NCBI RefSeq assembly: GCF_022394535.1 | Contig: NZ_CP089414.1 | Location: 2,294,001 to 2,358,000, forward strand | Direction of reading: 5' to 3' | DNA: 64,000 nucleotides | Origin: Dyella terrae | GTDB lineage: Bacteria > Pseudomonadota > Gammaproteobacteria > Xanthomonadales > Rhodanobacteraceae | Shown here: piece by piece, positions 36,610 to 45,922 of the stretch | Layout: each line of letters opens with the position of its first letter | How positions within the stretch are numbered: the stretch's first letter is position 1 | Notes under the pieces: model-generated | The model's database searches: none | Told to the model about the DNA's origin: nothing | Seen by the model: the letters and a program-made list of their open reading frames with translations, nothing else | Program-made: the position numbers and the translations under genes

Positions 36610-38681
36610 ATGAAAGCGAACTCGCCTGCCCTGCCCCGCCGATTGCTCGCGCTGGCCCTCGCCGCAGCGTCCGTTGGCGCGGCTTATGCCGCCACGCCGG
36701 TCTCTGCACCCACCACGGCAAAGCCTGATGTGGTCGCCGACCATATCGACACCTCGGTCAAACCCGGCGACGACTTTTTCGAATTTGCCAATGGCGCATG
36801 GCTGAAGAGCCATCCGATTCCGGCCGAGGAATCGCAATGGGGCATCGGCCAGGTCGTGCAGGACGAGCTTTACACCAAGCTGCGCAAGATCAGCGAAGAT
36901 GCGGCCGCCGACAAGAACGCCAAGGCCGGCAGCGATCAGCAGAAGGTCGGCGATTTCTGGACCACCGCCATGGACCAGGCGCAGGCCGACAAGCTCGGCA
37001 TCACCCCGCTCAATGACGAACTGGCACGCATCGATGCCGTGCATGACGTGAACTCCGCGCTAGACGAGGCCTTCGCGCTACAGCTGCTAAACGTCGGCCC
37101 GTTCTTCGACTTCCAGGTGTCGCAGGACGAAAGCAAAGCGACGTCATGGCCGTGCACCTCTACCAGGGTGGCCTGGGCCTGCCGGAGCGCGACTACTACT
37201 TCAACAAAGAGAAGGGCGTCGCCAAGGTACGCGATGCATACGTATAGCACCTGCACCGTACCTTCCACATGCTGGGCAAGAGCGACGCCGACGCTGCAAG
37301 CAGCGCCAAGCAGGTGATGGCTTTCGAGACCGCGCTCGCCAAGTTCTCTCGACCACTCGAGGACCTGCGCGATCCTCAGAAGAACTACAACAAGATGTCG
37401 CCCGCGGACCTCACGGCGAAGTACACGCCGTCCATCGCATGGGGCTCCCGCCTCGCCGGATGGAAACTGCCCGCGAGCACCGTGATCGTCGGCCAGCCCG
37501 AATTCTTCAGCGGCCTGCAGGCGCTGCTCGCCAAGACGCCCACGCCCGTAGTGCGTGACTACATGCGCGCGCATCTGGTGGACGCCTATGCCAGCTACCT
37601 GAGCCAGGATTTCGACAACGAGCATTTCGATTTCTACGGCCGCACGCTCAACGGCCAGGCGCAGCAGAAACCCCGCTGGAAGCGCGCGCTGCGCGCGGAG
37701 AACGAAGCGCTCGGCATGATCCTCGGGCGCATCTACGTCAAGGACTATTTCTCCGAAGCCGCCAAGCAGCGCTACAACACCATGGTGGAAGCCGTGCGCA
37801 CGGCCTATGGCGAACGTATCGACAAGCTCGACTGGATGAGCCCGGCCACCAAGGCTAAGGCCCACGAAAAGCTGGCCGCGATCACCAAAAAGGTGGGTTA
37901 CCCGGACAAGTGGAAGGACTACTCCACGCTGACCATCGGCCGCACGTCGTACGCACAGAACATGATGAGCGCCACGCGCTGGCTAGCCGAGGACATGATC
38001 TCCAAGTTCGGCAAGCCGGTGGACCGTACCGAATGGGAGATGACGCCGCAGACCTACAACGCGTACTACAACCCGTCGAACAACGAGATCGTGCTACCCG
38101 CCGCGCAGTTCATGATCCCTGGCTTCGCCGACGACCAGATCGATGACGCGGTGGTGTACGGCTACGTTGCCGCCTCCACCATCGGCCACGAGATGACGCA
38201 CGGCTTCGACGACGAAGGCCGCCAGTACGACGCCAAGGGCAACCTCGCCGACTGGTGGACCAAGGAAGACGCCACCCGCTTCAAGCAGCGTGCCGACGTC
38301 ATGGTGAAGCAGTTCAACGCCTATGAACCCCTGCCCGGCATCCACATCAACGGCCAGGCCAGCCTGGGCGAGAACATCGCCGACTTCGGCGGCATCATGA
38401 TCGGCCTTGATGCGTTCAAGAAGACCGAGCAATACAAGAAAGGCGAGAAAATTGCCGGCTACACGCCACTGCAACGCTTCTTCCTTGGCTATGCGCTCGG
38501 CTGGCTGTCGCAGGAACGCGAGGAGATGCTGCGCACTGGTTTGCTCTCCGATGTCCATGCGCCGGCCAAGTGGCGTGTAAACGGGCCGTTGTCGAACGTG
38601 CCGGATTTCTATGAGGCATTTGGTGTGAAGCAGGGGCAGCCGATGTGGCGGCCGGAGAATCAGCGGGTGAAGATCTGGTAG
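36610..38681 (+). pseudogene. M13-family metallopeptidase (PepO-like), frameshift plus in-frame stop
   Basis: Signal peptide after MKANSPALPRRLLALALAAA, then M13 N-terminal sequence VKPGDDFFEFANGAWLKSHP. The frame breaks near 37135-37137, where one A is missing in AGCAAAGCGAC; restoring it yields SDVMAVHLYQGGLGLPERDY. In that corrected frame TAG at 37245-37247 interrupts DAYV-HLHRTFHMLG, most simply a CAG to TAG change. The rest is intact: NAYYNPSNNEIVLPAAQ, zinc site IGHEMTHGFDDEG (about residue 526), ENIADFGG and the C-terminal MWRPENQRVKIW. Repaired length would be 690 residues, normal for M13. Two independent lesions favour a true pseudogene. The C-terminal part could still be translated from inside. 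Confidence 0.88.
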
Positions 38682-38761
38682 TACGACTTCAGAATGGCGG
38701 GCAGGCTTTGTCCTGCCTCCTCCGCTGAAAAGGAGGGCACATCACGCGCCCCTCCATAAGG

Positions 38762-38795
38762 AAAAGGCCAAGCAACGCGCTTGGCCTTTTCTTTT
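38762..38795. terminator. Strong hairpin with flanking T/A runs
   Basis: A twelve-base-pair stem (AAAAGGCCAAGC with GCTTGGCCTTTT), five-base loop, then CTTTT. It can end both the peptidase gene and the convergent adhesin gene. Confidence 0.88.
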
Positions 38796-38817
38796 ACACA
38801 TCCGGCGTCGGTCGCAA

Positions 38818-39966
38818 CTACTGGTATTGCATGGTGAACGTCATGGCCGTATTGGCGACACCGGGCGAAACCGCGGCAGCCGTCTGGTAGTAGCGCGCTT
38901 GAAGTGGAATGGTGTAGTCCCCACCCATGGCTGCGTTGTAGCCAGTGAAGGTGACCCAGGTCTGCAACGGAACCGGCTGCGTACCCGTGCTGTCGAGCAG
39001 TTGCACACCCACGCCTGTTGCCGATGACGACGCATCGAGAGCGACCACGGACTGGTCCGCATTCACCACCGTGGTGACGGGGTCGACTCGGTAGGTGATG
39101 CTGCTCAACCCAGCCGGACAACTGTTGAGGCTGATATTTACTGGTTTGGTTCCACTGGTGCTGCCGATACCGGTGAAGATGGTTTGCGGCCATTGCCCCA
39201 AAGACACTCGCACGTCGGGCGTCTGACACGCGACCACGGCGAAGGTCGGCCCGCCGGTGAAACCGATCGGGGCGCTATTCATGGGCCCGTGCGTGGGCGC
39301 GACAGGAAAGGTGCCTGTGGAGACATAGTCGACCATGCCCGCCGAGCCAACCTGTCCCGGAAAAGACACTGTGCCCGCTTGAACCGTTCCGGTCGTCACG
39401 AACGCCACACGAACGCGAAAACCAAAGGAAAGCGGGCCCCAATTTCCCGTGTTTCCCCAGCCGCCTCCCGGAGAGGGCGTGGTGACGACGAGATAACCAT
39501 AGGGCTTCCCGGTAAGGTCGCTTTGCCAACCACTCGGACCGTAGGAGCTTTGACCAACCACCATACCGATGCCGGCGACATTGGTGGTAAACACGGTATA
39601 GCTGATGCCACCGTCCGTATAGGTTTGCCCGGTCGGCACAAGACTCTGCATCCAGACGGCGGCGCCGTTGTATTCCCCGTTGGGGGCGCCTAGCCCCGTG
39701 CAGTTCCAGACCGATGTGCCACCCACAAACCAGTCGCTCCAGGGAACAACCAGCGTATTGGACCCTGTGTTCCGAGGAATACTGAAGGTGCCCGAGGGCA
39801 GGGCGAAGGTGAAACCGCCTGGCATAGGATTACTACAGCTTGCCAGGGTGGCCATGGCGGGCGACGCGCCAAGAAAGAGCCACGCCAGGCAGGCAAACAC
39901 GATCACGGCCACGCTGCGCTGCATGCGTCGATAAAAACGATGATTTGCTGAGATTGAGGACGTCAC
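38818..39966 (-). CDS. Fimbrial adhesin-like exported protein (orphan)
   Basis: 382 residues from a GTG with GGGAG six bases upstream (an ATG at 39924 is the alternative), with a signal peptide ending SPAMA. The N-terminal domain (about 50-235) is Gly/Ser/Thr/Trp-rich with a CSNP...WNC pair and could be a receptor-binding lectin-like domain. The C-terminal 150 residues look like a chaperone-usher fimbrial pilin: VACQTPDVRVSLGQW, ISLNSCPAGLSSITYRV, GVGVQLLDSTGTQPV and the last strand YTIPLQARYYQT with TAMTFTMQYQ. This two-domain build suggests a tip adhesin. No usher or chaperone gene is visible within 25 kb. Base composition looks lower in GC than the neighbours. Confidence 0.72.
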   Translation of the reverse strand: MTSSISANHRFYRRMQRSVAVIVFACLAWLFLGASPAMATLASCSNPMPGGFTFALPSGTFSIPRNTGSNTLVVPWSDWFVGGTSVWNCTGLGAPNGEYNGAAVWMQSLVPTGQTYTDGGISYTVFTTNVAGIGMVVGQSSYGPSGWQSDLTGKPYGYLVVTTPSPGGGWGNTGNWGPLSFGFRVRVAFVTTGTVQAGTVSFPGQVGSAGMVDYVSTGTFPVAPTHGPMNSAPIGFTGGPTFAVVACQTPDVRVSLGQWPQTIFTGIGSTSGTKPVNISLNSCPAGLSSITYRVDPVTTVVNADQSVVALDASSSATGVGVQLLDSTGTQPVPLQTWVTFTGYNAAMGGDYTIPLQARYYQTAAAVSPGVANTAMTFTMQYQ

Positions 39967-40634
39967 GATCCGCTCCCACGGAAGGCATTGGAATGTGCAA
40001 AGCACAGCGGCACCGTGCCTTGCAGGCTTCATCAACATGTCGCCTCAACCGTTTCGAGCAGGGCTCCGCCCTGCTCGCTGGCGTGCAGCGCTCATGCGTA
40101 ACTCATCTGATATGACCGGGCAGCATCGCTATCCCAACGCGCGGTCAACGTGCCCCCCCCGGGCCGAGACCAAACACCTGGACTTCATGCGCCACGACAC
40201 CCACGTTTTGTCCATTCCCATCGAGGACGTTGGCACCGAACAGCGCCGTCTCAGCCTTGGTCTGCGTGGCGTGGATAAGCACGGAGCAGCAAGACTCCAG
40301 CGGAATGACAGCGCCCCTGCGCAGCAGGCTCTGCAAGCTCATGATCCATGGCTTCCTGAGGTCCAAAGTCGTCTTTCCATAGGTCGACTGGAACATTGAA
40401 GTAGGCCTCGGAATGCGATGACCCTTCTGGCGGTAATCGCGTACCGTTGGCGGGAAAGAAAATTCCAATGGCTGCCGCGGGCCTTTGTCTCATACGTCCG
40501 CACCACCAAGAAATAAGCAAACTCTCAAATTTGTCCGGCAGCGATCTCTCGCTTCGCTACAGGTCAATTACTCAGACAGGTCCAGTAGACGGCCGTCGAT
40601 CGATGGAGTTGTGTGCCGTCATGTCGACAGGCGT
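39967..40634. other. Intergenic stretch without a recognisable gene
   Basis: About 670 bases of lower-looking GC. Short open frames exist on the minus strand (for example 40145-40468) but show no recognisable domain, no ribosome site and end in low-complexity sequence. The stretch may hold the decayed remains of a gene. The adhesin promoter should lie at its left end. Confidence 0.5.
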
Positions 40635-40712
40635 CGGATTTCTATGAGGCGTTTGGTGTGAAGCAGGGGCAGCCGATGTGGCGGCCGGAGAATCAGCGGG
40701 TGAAGACCTGGT
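40635..40712 (+). pseudogene. Duplicated 3' end of the M13 peptidase gene
   Basis: 78 bases match 38602-38679 with two internal mismatches and encode DFYEAFGVKQGQPMWRPENQ followed by RVKTW. The stop codon is replaced by TCA. Weaker similarity seems to continue for some 20 bases upstream. This is the remnant of a second, tandem peptidase gene or of a duplicated target end. Confidence 0.88.
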
Positions 40713-40730
40713 CATTGGCGGCATGCGCCG

Positions 40731-41200
40731 TTTGCTCCCTCTCCCCTTGGGGGGAGAGGGTTGGGGTGAGGGGGCAATCTAGCCTCACCGTTTCGTCTTT
40801 GCCGTCATCCCTGCGAAGGCAGGGATCCAGTGACTTTGCTTTCGGTTGTCGCGTGATCGCGATCTGGCTCGCCTGCGGCGGGCTTCCGTCCTCCTGCCGG
40901 AGGCCGGGTCACTTTCTCTTGCATGCCCAAGAGAAAGTAACCGAAGAGAAGGGCACCCCCACTTGGCGCTGGCCGGTAAAGCCGGCCAGTTCGTGAGGGG
41001 CGGCCGGGCTTTTCGACAGGGCATCCTGCCCTGGCGAAAAGGGATCGGCATCCGTGCCGATCCCCCTACGGGCCTTCTCGTCCACCCCTCACCGCCGCAC
41101 AGGGGGCCCGGTAGATCAAAAGCGAAAGCAAAAGCACACGGCTCGTGCAGCATCGCTGCACATCGCACCGATGCGGAAAAGACTTGAAGCGCGGTTCGCC
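40731..41200. repeat. Left arm of large inverted repeat
   Basis: Arm about 470 bp long. In order it holds: the GCTCCCTCTCCCC REP-like unit, a CCCTGCGAAGGCAGGGATCC palindrome, CTGGCTCGCCTGCGGCGGGC, a hairpin GTCACTTTCTCTTG...AAGAGAAAGTAAC, GGGCTTTTCGAC, and a block with GATCAAAAGC and ACGGCTCGTGCAGC. The same modules recur in inverted order at 41318-41772. Open frames here are by-products of the repeat. Confidence 0.85.
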
Positions 41201-41317
41201 ACGCTTTTCGATGGCGGAGCAAGGTATAGCTGACGCTGCGCTTCCCGCCCGCTGTGGATAACTCGCCACCTAAGGGCATGGCTTTTCTCTTCTGCCTGAA
41301 GTTTGCGCACTAGAGTA

Positions 41318-41772
41318 GGCACAACGCGACCTACCGCGATGCGATGTGCAGCTGCACGAGCCGTCGGCTTGGTGCTTTTGATCTTCCGGGCCCCGTATGA
41401 GGCGGCGGGCGGGTGGAGAGAAGGCCCCGCAGGGGTGGCTGGCACGGAGGCCAGCCACTTTTCGCCGGGGCAGGAGCCCCGTCGAAAAGCCCGGAACCCG
41501 ACCGCGTACCTATCGGGCTTCAGCCCGATAGGCGACTCATCCGGGGGGCCCTTTCTTTGGGTTACTTTTCTTTGGGCAAGCAAAGAAAAGTGACTCGGCC
41601 TCCGGCAGGAGGTCGAAAGCCCGCCGCAGGCGAGCCAGATCGCTACAACGCGACAACCAAGTGCAAAGTCACTGGACCCCTGCCTGCGCAGGGGTGACGG
41701 TTCTTTTGAAGTAGTGAGGCAAGAATGTCCCCTCACCCCAACCCTCTCCCCAAAGGGGAGAGGGAGCAAAAG
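41318..41772. repeat. Right arm of large inverted repeat
   Basis: Reverse-complement counterpart of 40731-41200. It reads CTGCACGAGCCGTCGG, GCTTTTGATC, GTCGAAAAGCCC, hairpin GGTTACTTTTCTTTG...CAAAGAAAAGTGAC, GCCCGCCGCAGGCGAGCCAG, GTCACTGGACCCCTG and, at 41729-41770, the CCCCTCACCCCAACCCTCTC unit. Some modules differ by substitutions and one extra hairpin (TATCGGGCTTCAGCCCGATA). The 41201-41317 spacer between the arms has no gene. Confidence 0.85.
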
Positions 41773-41831
41773 CTAAAGCGGCGGCACCACGCTCCCCACG
41801 CCCACCCCACACGGGCAAGACCCCAACAACA

Positions 41832-42848
41832 TCACCTCTCAAAAAACCGCCGAAACGCCGCCACCGTCCGCGCCACACCCTCATCATCCACATCCAAATG
41901 CGTCACCAACCGCAACGTCGGCAAATACCCGATGCTGATGCGGATACCCGCCTCTCGTAAATGGACGTCCAATTCCCGCAGGCGATCCGCCGGCACATCG
42001 ACGAACACCATATTGGTGTGCTGACCCAACAGCTTCACGCCAGGAACATCGCTCAGACTTGCCGCCAGCGTCGCCGCACGCGCGTGATCCTCCGCCAGTC
42101 GATCGACATGGTGATCGAGCGCGAACTGCGCCGCGGCGGCGAGCATGCCTGCCTGTCGCCAGCCACCGCCCGCCACCTTCTTCCAACGGCGGGCTTTCTC
42201 AATGAGGGCCGACGAACCGACCAGCACCGAGCCCACGGGTGCCCCTAGTCCCTTGGACAGGCACACCGACACGCTGTCGAAGTGTTTGGCGATCTCGCGC
42301 ACGGGCACGCCACAGGCCACGGCAGCGTTGAATACGCGCGCACCGTCCAGATGAATCGCCAGTCCGCGCTCGCGAGCGAAATCGTGGGCAGCCTTTAGGT
42401 AATCCATGGGCAGCACCCGGCCGTGCCAAGTGTTTTCCAGCGCCAGCAGGCGCGTGCGGGCGAAGTGCGGATCAACCGGTTTGATCGCCGCGGCGACCTT
42501 GTCCAACGGCAGGCTGCCGTCCGTGTCGTGTGGGATCGGTTGTGGCTGGATGGACCCGAGCACAGCGGCACCGCCACCCTCGAACTTGTAGGTGTGCGCA
42601 TCCGCGCCGACCAAGTATTCGTCGCCGCGTTCGCAATGCGACATCAGTGCTACCAGGTTCGACTGCGTGCCCGTTGGCACGAACAACCCCGCCTCGAAAC
42701 CGAGGTCGGCAGCCAGGCGCTCCTGCAGCGCGTTTACCGTGGGGTCTTCGCCATAGACGTCATCGCCTACGGCGGCATCGAGCATGGCCGCGCGCATGGC
42801 CGGCGTGGGACGTGTCACGGTATCGCTACGCAGGTCGATCAGTTCCAC
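41832..42848 (-). CDS. ltaE: Low-specificity L-threonine aldolase
   Basis: PLP enzyme that splits L-threonine or L-allo-threonine into glycine and acetaldehyde. The 338 residues begin [19 protein letters not shown] and contain [43 protein letters not shown] and the PLP lysine in [14 protein letters not shown] (about residue 198). Monocistronic, divergent from the ABC exporter gene. Confidence 0.94.
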   Translation of the reverse strand: MELIDLRSDTVTRPTPAMRAAMLDAAVGDDVYGEDPTVNALQERLAADLGFEAGLFVPTGTQSNLVALMSHCERGDEYLVGADAHTYKFEGGGAAVLGSIQPQPIPHDTDGSLPLDKVAAAIKPVDPHFARTRLLALENTWHGRVLPMDYLKAAHDFARERGLAIHLDGARVFNAAVACGVPVREIAKHFDSVSVCLSKGLGAPVGSVLVGSSALIEKARRWKKVAGGGWRQAGMLAAAAQFALDHHVDRLAEDHARAATLAASLSDVPGVKLLGQHTNMVFVDVPADRLRELDVHLREAGIRISIGYLPTLRLVTHLDVDDEGVARTVAAFRRFFER

Positions 42849-42995
42849 GGCGGTCTTCTCATGTCAGAAACAGATGGAAAGCTTGCTCGGTCGCGCCCCG
42901 CCGGGCAAGGGCCGCTGACGCCAGACGCGCCATTGGGCTAGCCTTGCCACAAAGTCCCTGCATGGAGCGGGGACGCGAGTCATTGGGGCCACAGC

Positions 42996-44756
42996 ATGTC
43001 GTTCCTGCGTCTCTACCTCCGCGTCATTGGGTTGCTGGCTCCAGAGAAGAAACTGGCCATCACCCTGGCGCTCGCCAACCTGGCACTGGCCGGCGTGTTT
43101 TTCCTCGAACCCGTGCTGTTCGGCCGCGTGGTGGATGCGCTGGGTGCCCAGCCTGGTGACGCACCGCGCCTGATCGGGCTATGGGCCGGCGTGGGTTTTG
43201 CCGGTGTGCTGGCTAACGTGTGGGTATCACTGCACGCAGACCGACTTGCGCACCGGCGCCGCCTTGCCGCCATCGCGCTGTTCTTCGAACACGCGGCATC
43301 GATGCCCATGTCGTTCCACGGCGAGTATCACACCGGCCGGCTCTCGCGCATCATGAACGTAGGCGTGAGCAACCTGTTCAACCTTTGGCTGAGCTTCTTC
43401 CGTGAGCATCTGTCCACACTGCTGTCGATCTTCGTCATGGTCCCCGTGGCGCTGTGGATCAACTGGAAGCTAGCGCTGCTGATGATTGCGTTGCTGCTGT
43501 GCTTTTCCATCTTCAACGCTATCGCCGTGCAGCGCACGCACAAAGCGCAGGGCGAGGTAGAGGAACTACACCACGAGATCGCCACGCGAGCCGGTGACGT
43601 ATTTGGCAACGTGACCGTGGTACAGAGCTTCACCCGCCTCGCCGCCGAATCACGCGCGTTGCACGAACTGATGACGCGCACGCTCAACGCGCAATATCCC
43701 GTACTACGCGGCTGGGCGATTCTCTCGGTGCTCAATCGCGCCGCGAGCACGCTGACCATCGTGGCGATCTTCGCGGTAGGTGCCGCGTTGCATGCGCGCG
43801 GTGAGATCAGCGTGGGCGGCATCGTGAGTTTCGTCGGCTTTTCGATGTTGCTGATCGGACGGCTGGAGCAGTTCGCCACCTTCCTCTCGAACCTGTTCTT
43901 TCAGTCGCAATCCTTGCGTGACTTCTTCACCGTGCTGGATCGGAAATCCGAGATCGAGGATCGCCCCGGCGCCATCGCCCTACCCCGCGTGCGCGGCGAG
44001 GTGGTGTTCGACCGCGTGAGCTTCGGCTACGACCCGGTGCAGCCGGCACTGCACGATCTGAACTTTCGCGCGCCACCGGGCAGCACCATCGCGCTAGTGG
44101 GCCCCACCGGCGCTGGCAAGAGCACGGCGCTGAGCTTGCTATATCGCGCCTACGATCCGAGTGCGGGACGCGTCACCGTGGACGGCCACGATGTTCGCGA
44201 CGTTACGCTGGAATCGCTGCGCGGAAACATCGGCGTGGTGTTCCAGGACGCGGGCATGTTCTATCGTTCCATCCTGGAAAATCTGCGCGTAGGTAATCCC
44301 GATGCGGACACGAACCAGATCGAGGACGCAGTTGCTGCCGCCGAAGCCGCGACGTTCATTGCGCGCAAACCCGAGGGACTGGAAACGCTGGTGGCCGAAC
44401 GCGGCAGATCGCTGTCAGGCGGCGAACGCCAGCGCCTGGCGATCGCGCGAGCCATGCTCAAGGATGCGCCCATCCTGATTCTCGACGAAGCCACCAGCGC
44501 GCTCGATAACGCCACCGAGGTGCGCATCCAGCGCGCGCTCGATCGGCTTACCGTGGGCCGTACCACCTTTGTGATCGCGCATCGCCTGTCGACCGTCAGG
44601 CACGCCGACCTGATCCTGGTATTGGACCAGGGACGATTGGTGGAACAGGGACGCTTCGACGAACTGATTCGCCAGGGTGGCCTGTTCGCGCAATTGGCGG
44701 AGGACGGGCAGTTCGTGGCGGATGCGGAACCGGCGAACACCGTCGAAGAAGACTGA
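42996..44756 (+). CDS. ABC exporter (NdvA/ChvA glucan-exporter-like), fused permease-ATPase
   Basis: 586-residue half-transporter. Six membrane helices (about 18-40, 55-78, 135-160, 160-180, 245-268, 272-295) precede an ATPase domain with Walker A GPTGAGKST (about 370), Q-loop FQDAGMFYRS, signature LSGGERQRLAIARAML and Walker B ILILDEATSALD. The N-terminus (LRLYLRVIGLLAPEKKLAIT, FFLEPVLFGRVVDAL) closely resembles the NdvA/ChvA family exporting cyclic beta-glucans. The substrate in this organism is inferred. A hairpin repeat follows the stop. Confidence 0.85.
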   Translation: MSFLRLYLRVIGLLAPEKKLAITLALANLALAGVFFLEPVLFGRVVDALGAQPGDAPRLIGLWAGVGFAGVLANVWVSLHADRLAHRRRLAAIALFFEHAASMPMSFHGEYHTGRLSRIMNVGVSNLFNLWLSFFREHLSTLLSIFVMVPVALWINWKLALLMIALLLCFSIFNAIAVQRTHKAQGEVEELHHEIATRAGDVFGNVTVVQSFTRLAAESRALHELMTRTLNAQYPVLRGWAILSVLNRAASTLTIVAIFAVGAALHARGEISVGGIVSFVGFSMLLIGRLEQFATFLSNLFFQSQSLRDFFTVLDRKSEIEDRPGAIALPRVRGEVVFDRVSFGYDPVQPALHDLNFRAPPGSTIALVGPTGAGKSTALSLLYRAYDPSAGRVTVDGHDVRDVTLESLRGNIGVVFQDAGMFYRSILENLRVGNPDADTNQIEDAVAAAEAATFIARKPEGLETLVAERGRSLSGGERQRLAIARAMLKDAPILILDEATSALDNATEVRIQRALDRLTVGRTTFVIAHRLSTVRHADLILVLDQGRLVEQGRFDELIRQGGLFAQLAEDGQFVADAEPANTVEED

Positions 44757-44772
44757 CGACGCTTGCGTCGAG

Positions 44773-44808
44773 CTCATACAGGAGCGCACTCGTGCGCTCC
44801 TGTATGAG
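44773..44808. repeat. REP-type hairpin
   Basis: Perfect 16-bp arms (CTCATACAGGAGCGCA and its complement) around a four-base loop. It contains the GGAGCGC-GCGCTCC core also present at 54786-54825. It sits between the convergent ABC exporter and lptG ends and may act as a terminator. Confidence 0.85.
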
Positions 44809-44821
44809 ATGCAACCCGGCG

Positions 44822-45922
44822 CTAGCCGTGTTTGCGGAAGTACACCCAGGCTATGACGGCCAGGATCACCGCGGGCAACAAGTTGGCCATCAGCGGAGGC
44901 ACGCCGTATACGGTGCCAAAGTTCACCATCGCCTTCTGCAGGAAGTACCAACCGATGGCGAGCAACATGCCGATGAACATGCGCTTGCCCAGACCACCCG
45001 AACGCAGCGTACCGAACGAGAACGGCATGGCGAGCAACACCAGCACCAACACGTTCACCGGGTACAACGCGCGCGTCCAGAAGGCGGAGGAATAGACGCC
45101 TGGATTCTGGCCGTTCTGCTCGAGATAGGCGATGTTGCGCCGCAGGTCGCGCATGGGCAGGTACTGCGGCTGGATCACCGACTGCTCCAGCACCTGCGGA
45201 TTGAGCTTGGAATCCCAGGTCTGGCTGTCCGCCGTATGGGAATGCGTGCCAGCCTCGTCGAGGGTGGTGCTGCGCACCTTGCTCATCACCCACTGCCGAC
45301 CATCGTGCTCGGCGGTCTGCGCCCAATCAAAACGCGTTACTTGGCCATCCGGCGTCAGCGTGAACACGCGCACGTCGAGCAATTGCACGGTGCTGTGCGT
45401 GGCCGTGCGTTTAGCCACCCAACTCTTGGCGTTGATAATGCGGTCACCATCGCGCGCCCACAGGCCCGAGGTGCCACCAATCCCTACGTTGTTCGATTTC
45501 AGGCGCAACTGCATGGCTTGCGCTTGCTGGTCGCCCCATGGTGCCGCGGTTTCGCCGAGGATCACCACGCCGACCACCAGGATCGCCACCACGCCCACCG
45601 CGGATGCCGCGATGCGCAGCTTGGATAGGCCACACGCACGCAACGCCGTCAGCTCGTTGGTGGCAGCCAAGCCACCCAGGCCGAGCAGGCCACCGATCAG
45701 CGCGGCATTGCCGAACATTTCGTACAGACGGCGCGGGAAGGTGACCAATACGTACACCACGGCGTTGGTCACCGTGTAGCCGTTCTTGCCCACGTTGCCC
45801 AACTGGCGCAGGAACTGGAACACCGCGTCCAGACCGGTGATGACCAACCACACGGTGAGCAATGAGCCCAGCACCGTGGTGCCGACCAGCCAGTCGACGC
45901 GGCGAATACGCAGGGAGGCCAT
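44822..45922 (-). CDS. lptG: LPS export system permease LptG
   Basis: Inner-membrane permease of the LptB2FGC extractor that moves lipopolysaccharide to the outer membrane. The 366 residues have helices near the N-terminus (about 13-33, 55-82, 95-120), a periplasmic jellyroll (about 130-265) and three C-terminal helices (about 280-362). FGNAALIGGLLGLGGLAATNELTALRACG is the conserved coupling region. Its ATG overlaps the lptF stop by one base (TGATG). Confidence 0.95.
   Translation of the reverse strand: MASLRIRRVDWLVGTTVLGSLLTVWLVITGLDAVFQFLRQLGNVGKNGYTVTNAVVYVLVTFPRRLYEMFGNAALIGGLLGLGGLAATNELTALRACGLSKLRIAASAVGVVAILVVGVVILGETAAPWGDQQAQAMQLRLKSNNVGIGGTSGLWARDGDRIINAKSWVAKRTATHSTVQLLDVRVFTLTPDGQVTRFDWAQTAEHDGRQWVMSKVRSTTLDEAGTHSHTADSQTWDSKLNPQVLEQSVIQPQYLPMRDLRRNIAYLEQNGQNPGVYSSAFWTRALYPVNVLVLVLLAMPFSFGTLRSGGLGKRMFIGMLLAIGWYFLQKAMVNFGTVYGVPPLMANLLPAVILAVIAWVYFRKHG

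Noticed and set aside
40145..40520. Two overlapping minus-strand open frames near the peptidase fragment
   Set aside because: No recognisable domain, and no single-base change joins them into a convincing protein; kept only as possible gene remains.
41253..41261. Perfect DnaA-box-like nonamer (TGTGGATAA) in the island spacer
   Set aside because: A single nonamer is expected about once by chance in a window of this size on both strands; no cluster of boxes or AT-rich unwinding region.
40785..41279. Open frames (also 41116-41769 minus, 40846-41187 plus) in the repeat island
   Set aside because: They coincide with the repeated modules, change frame between arms and lack ribosome sites; by-products of the repeat.
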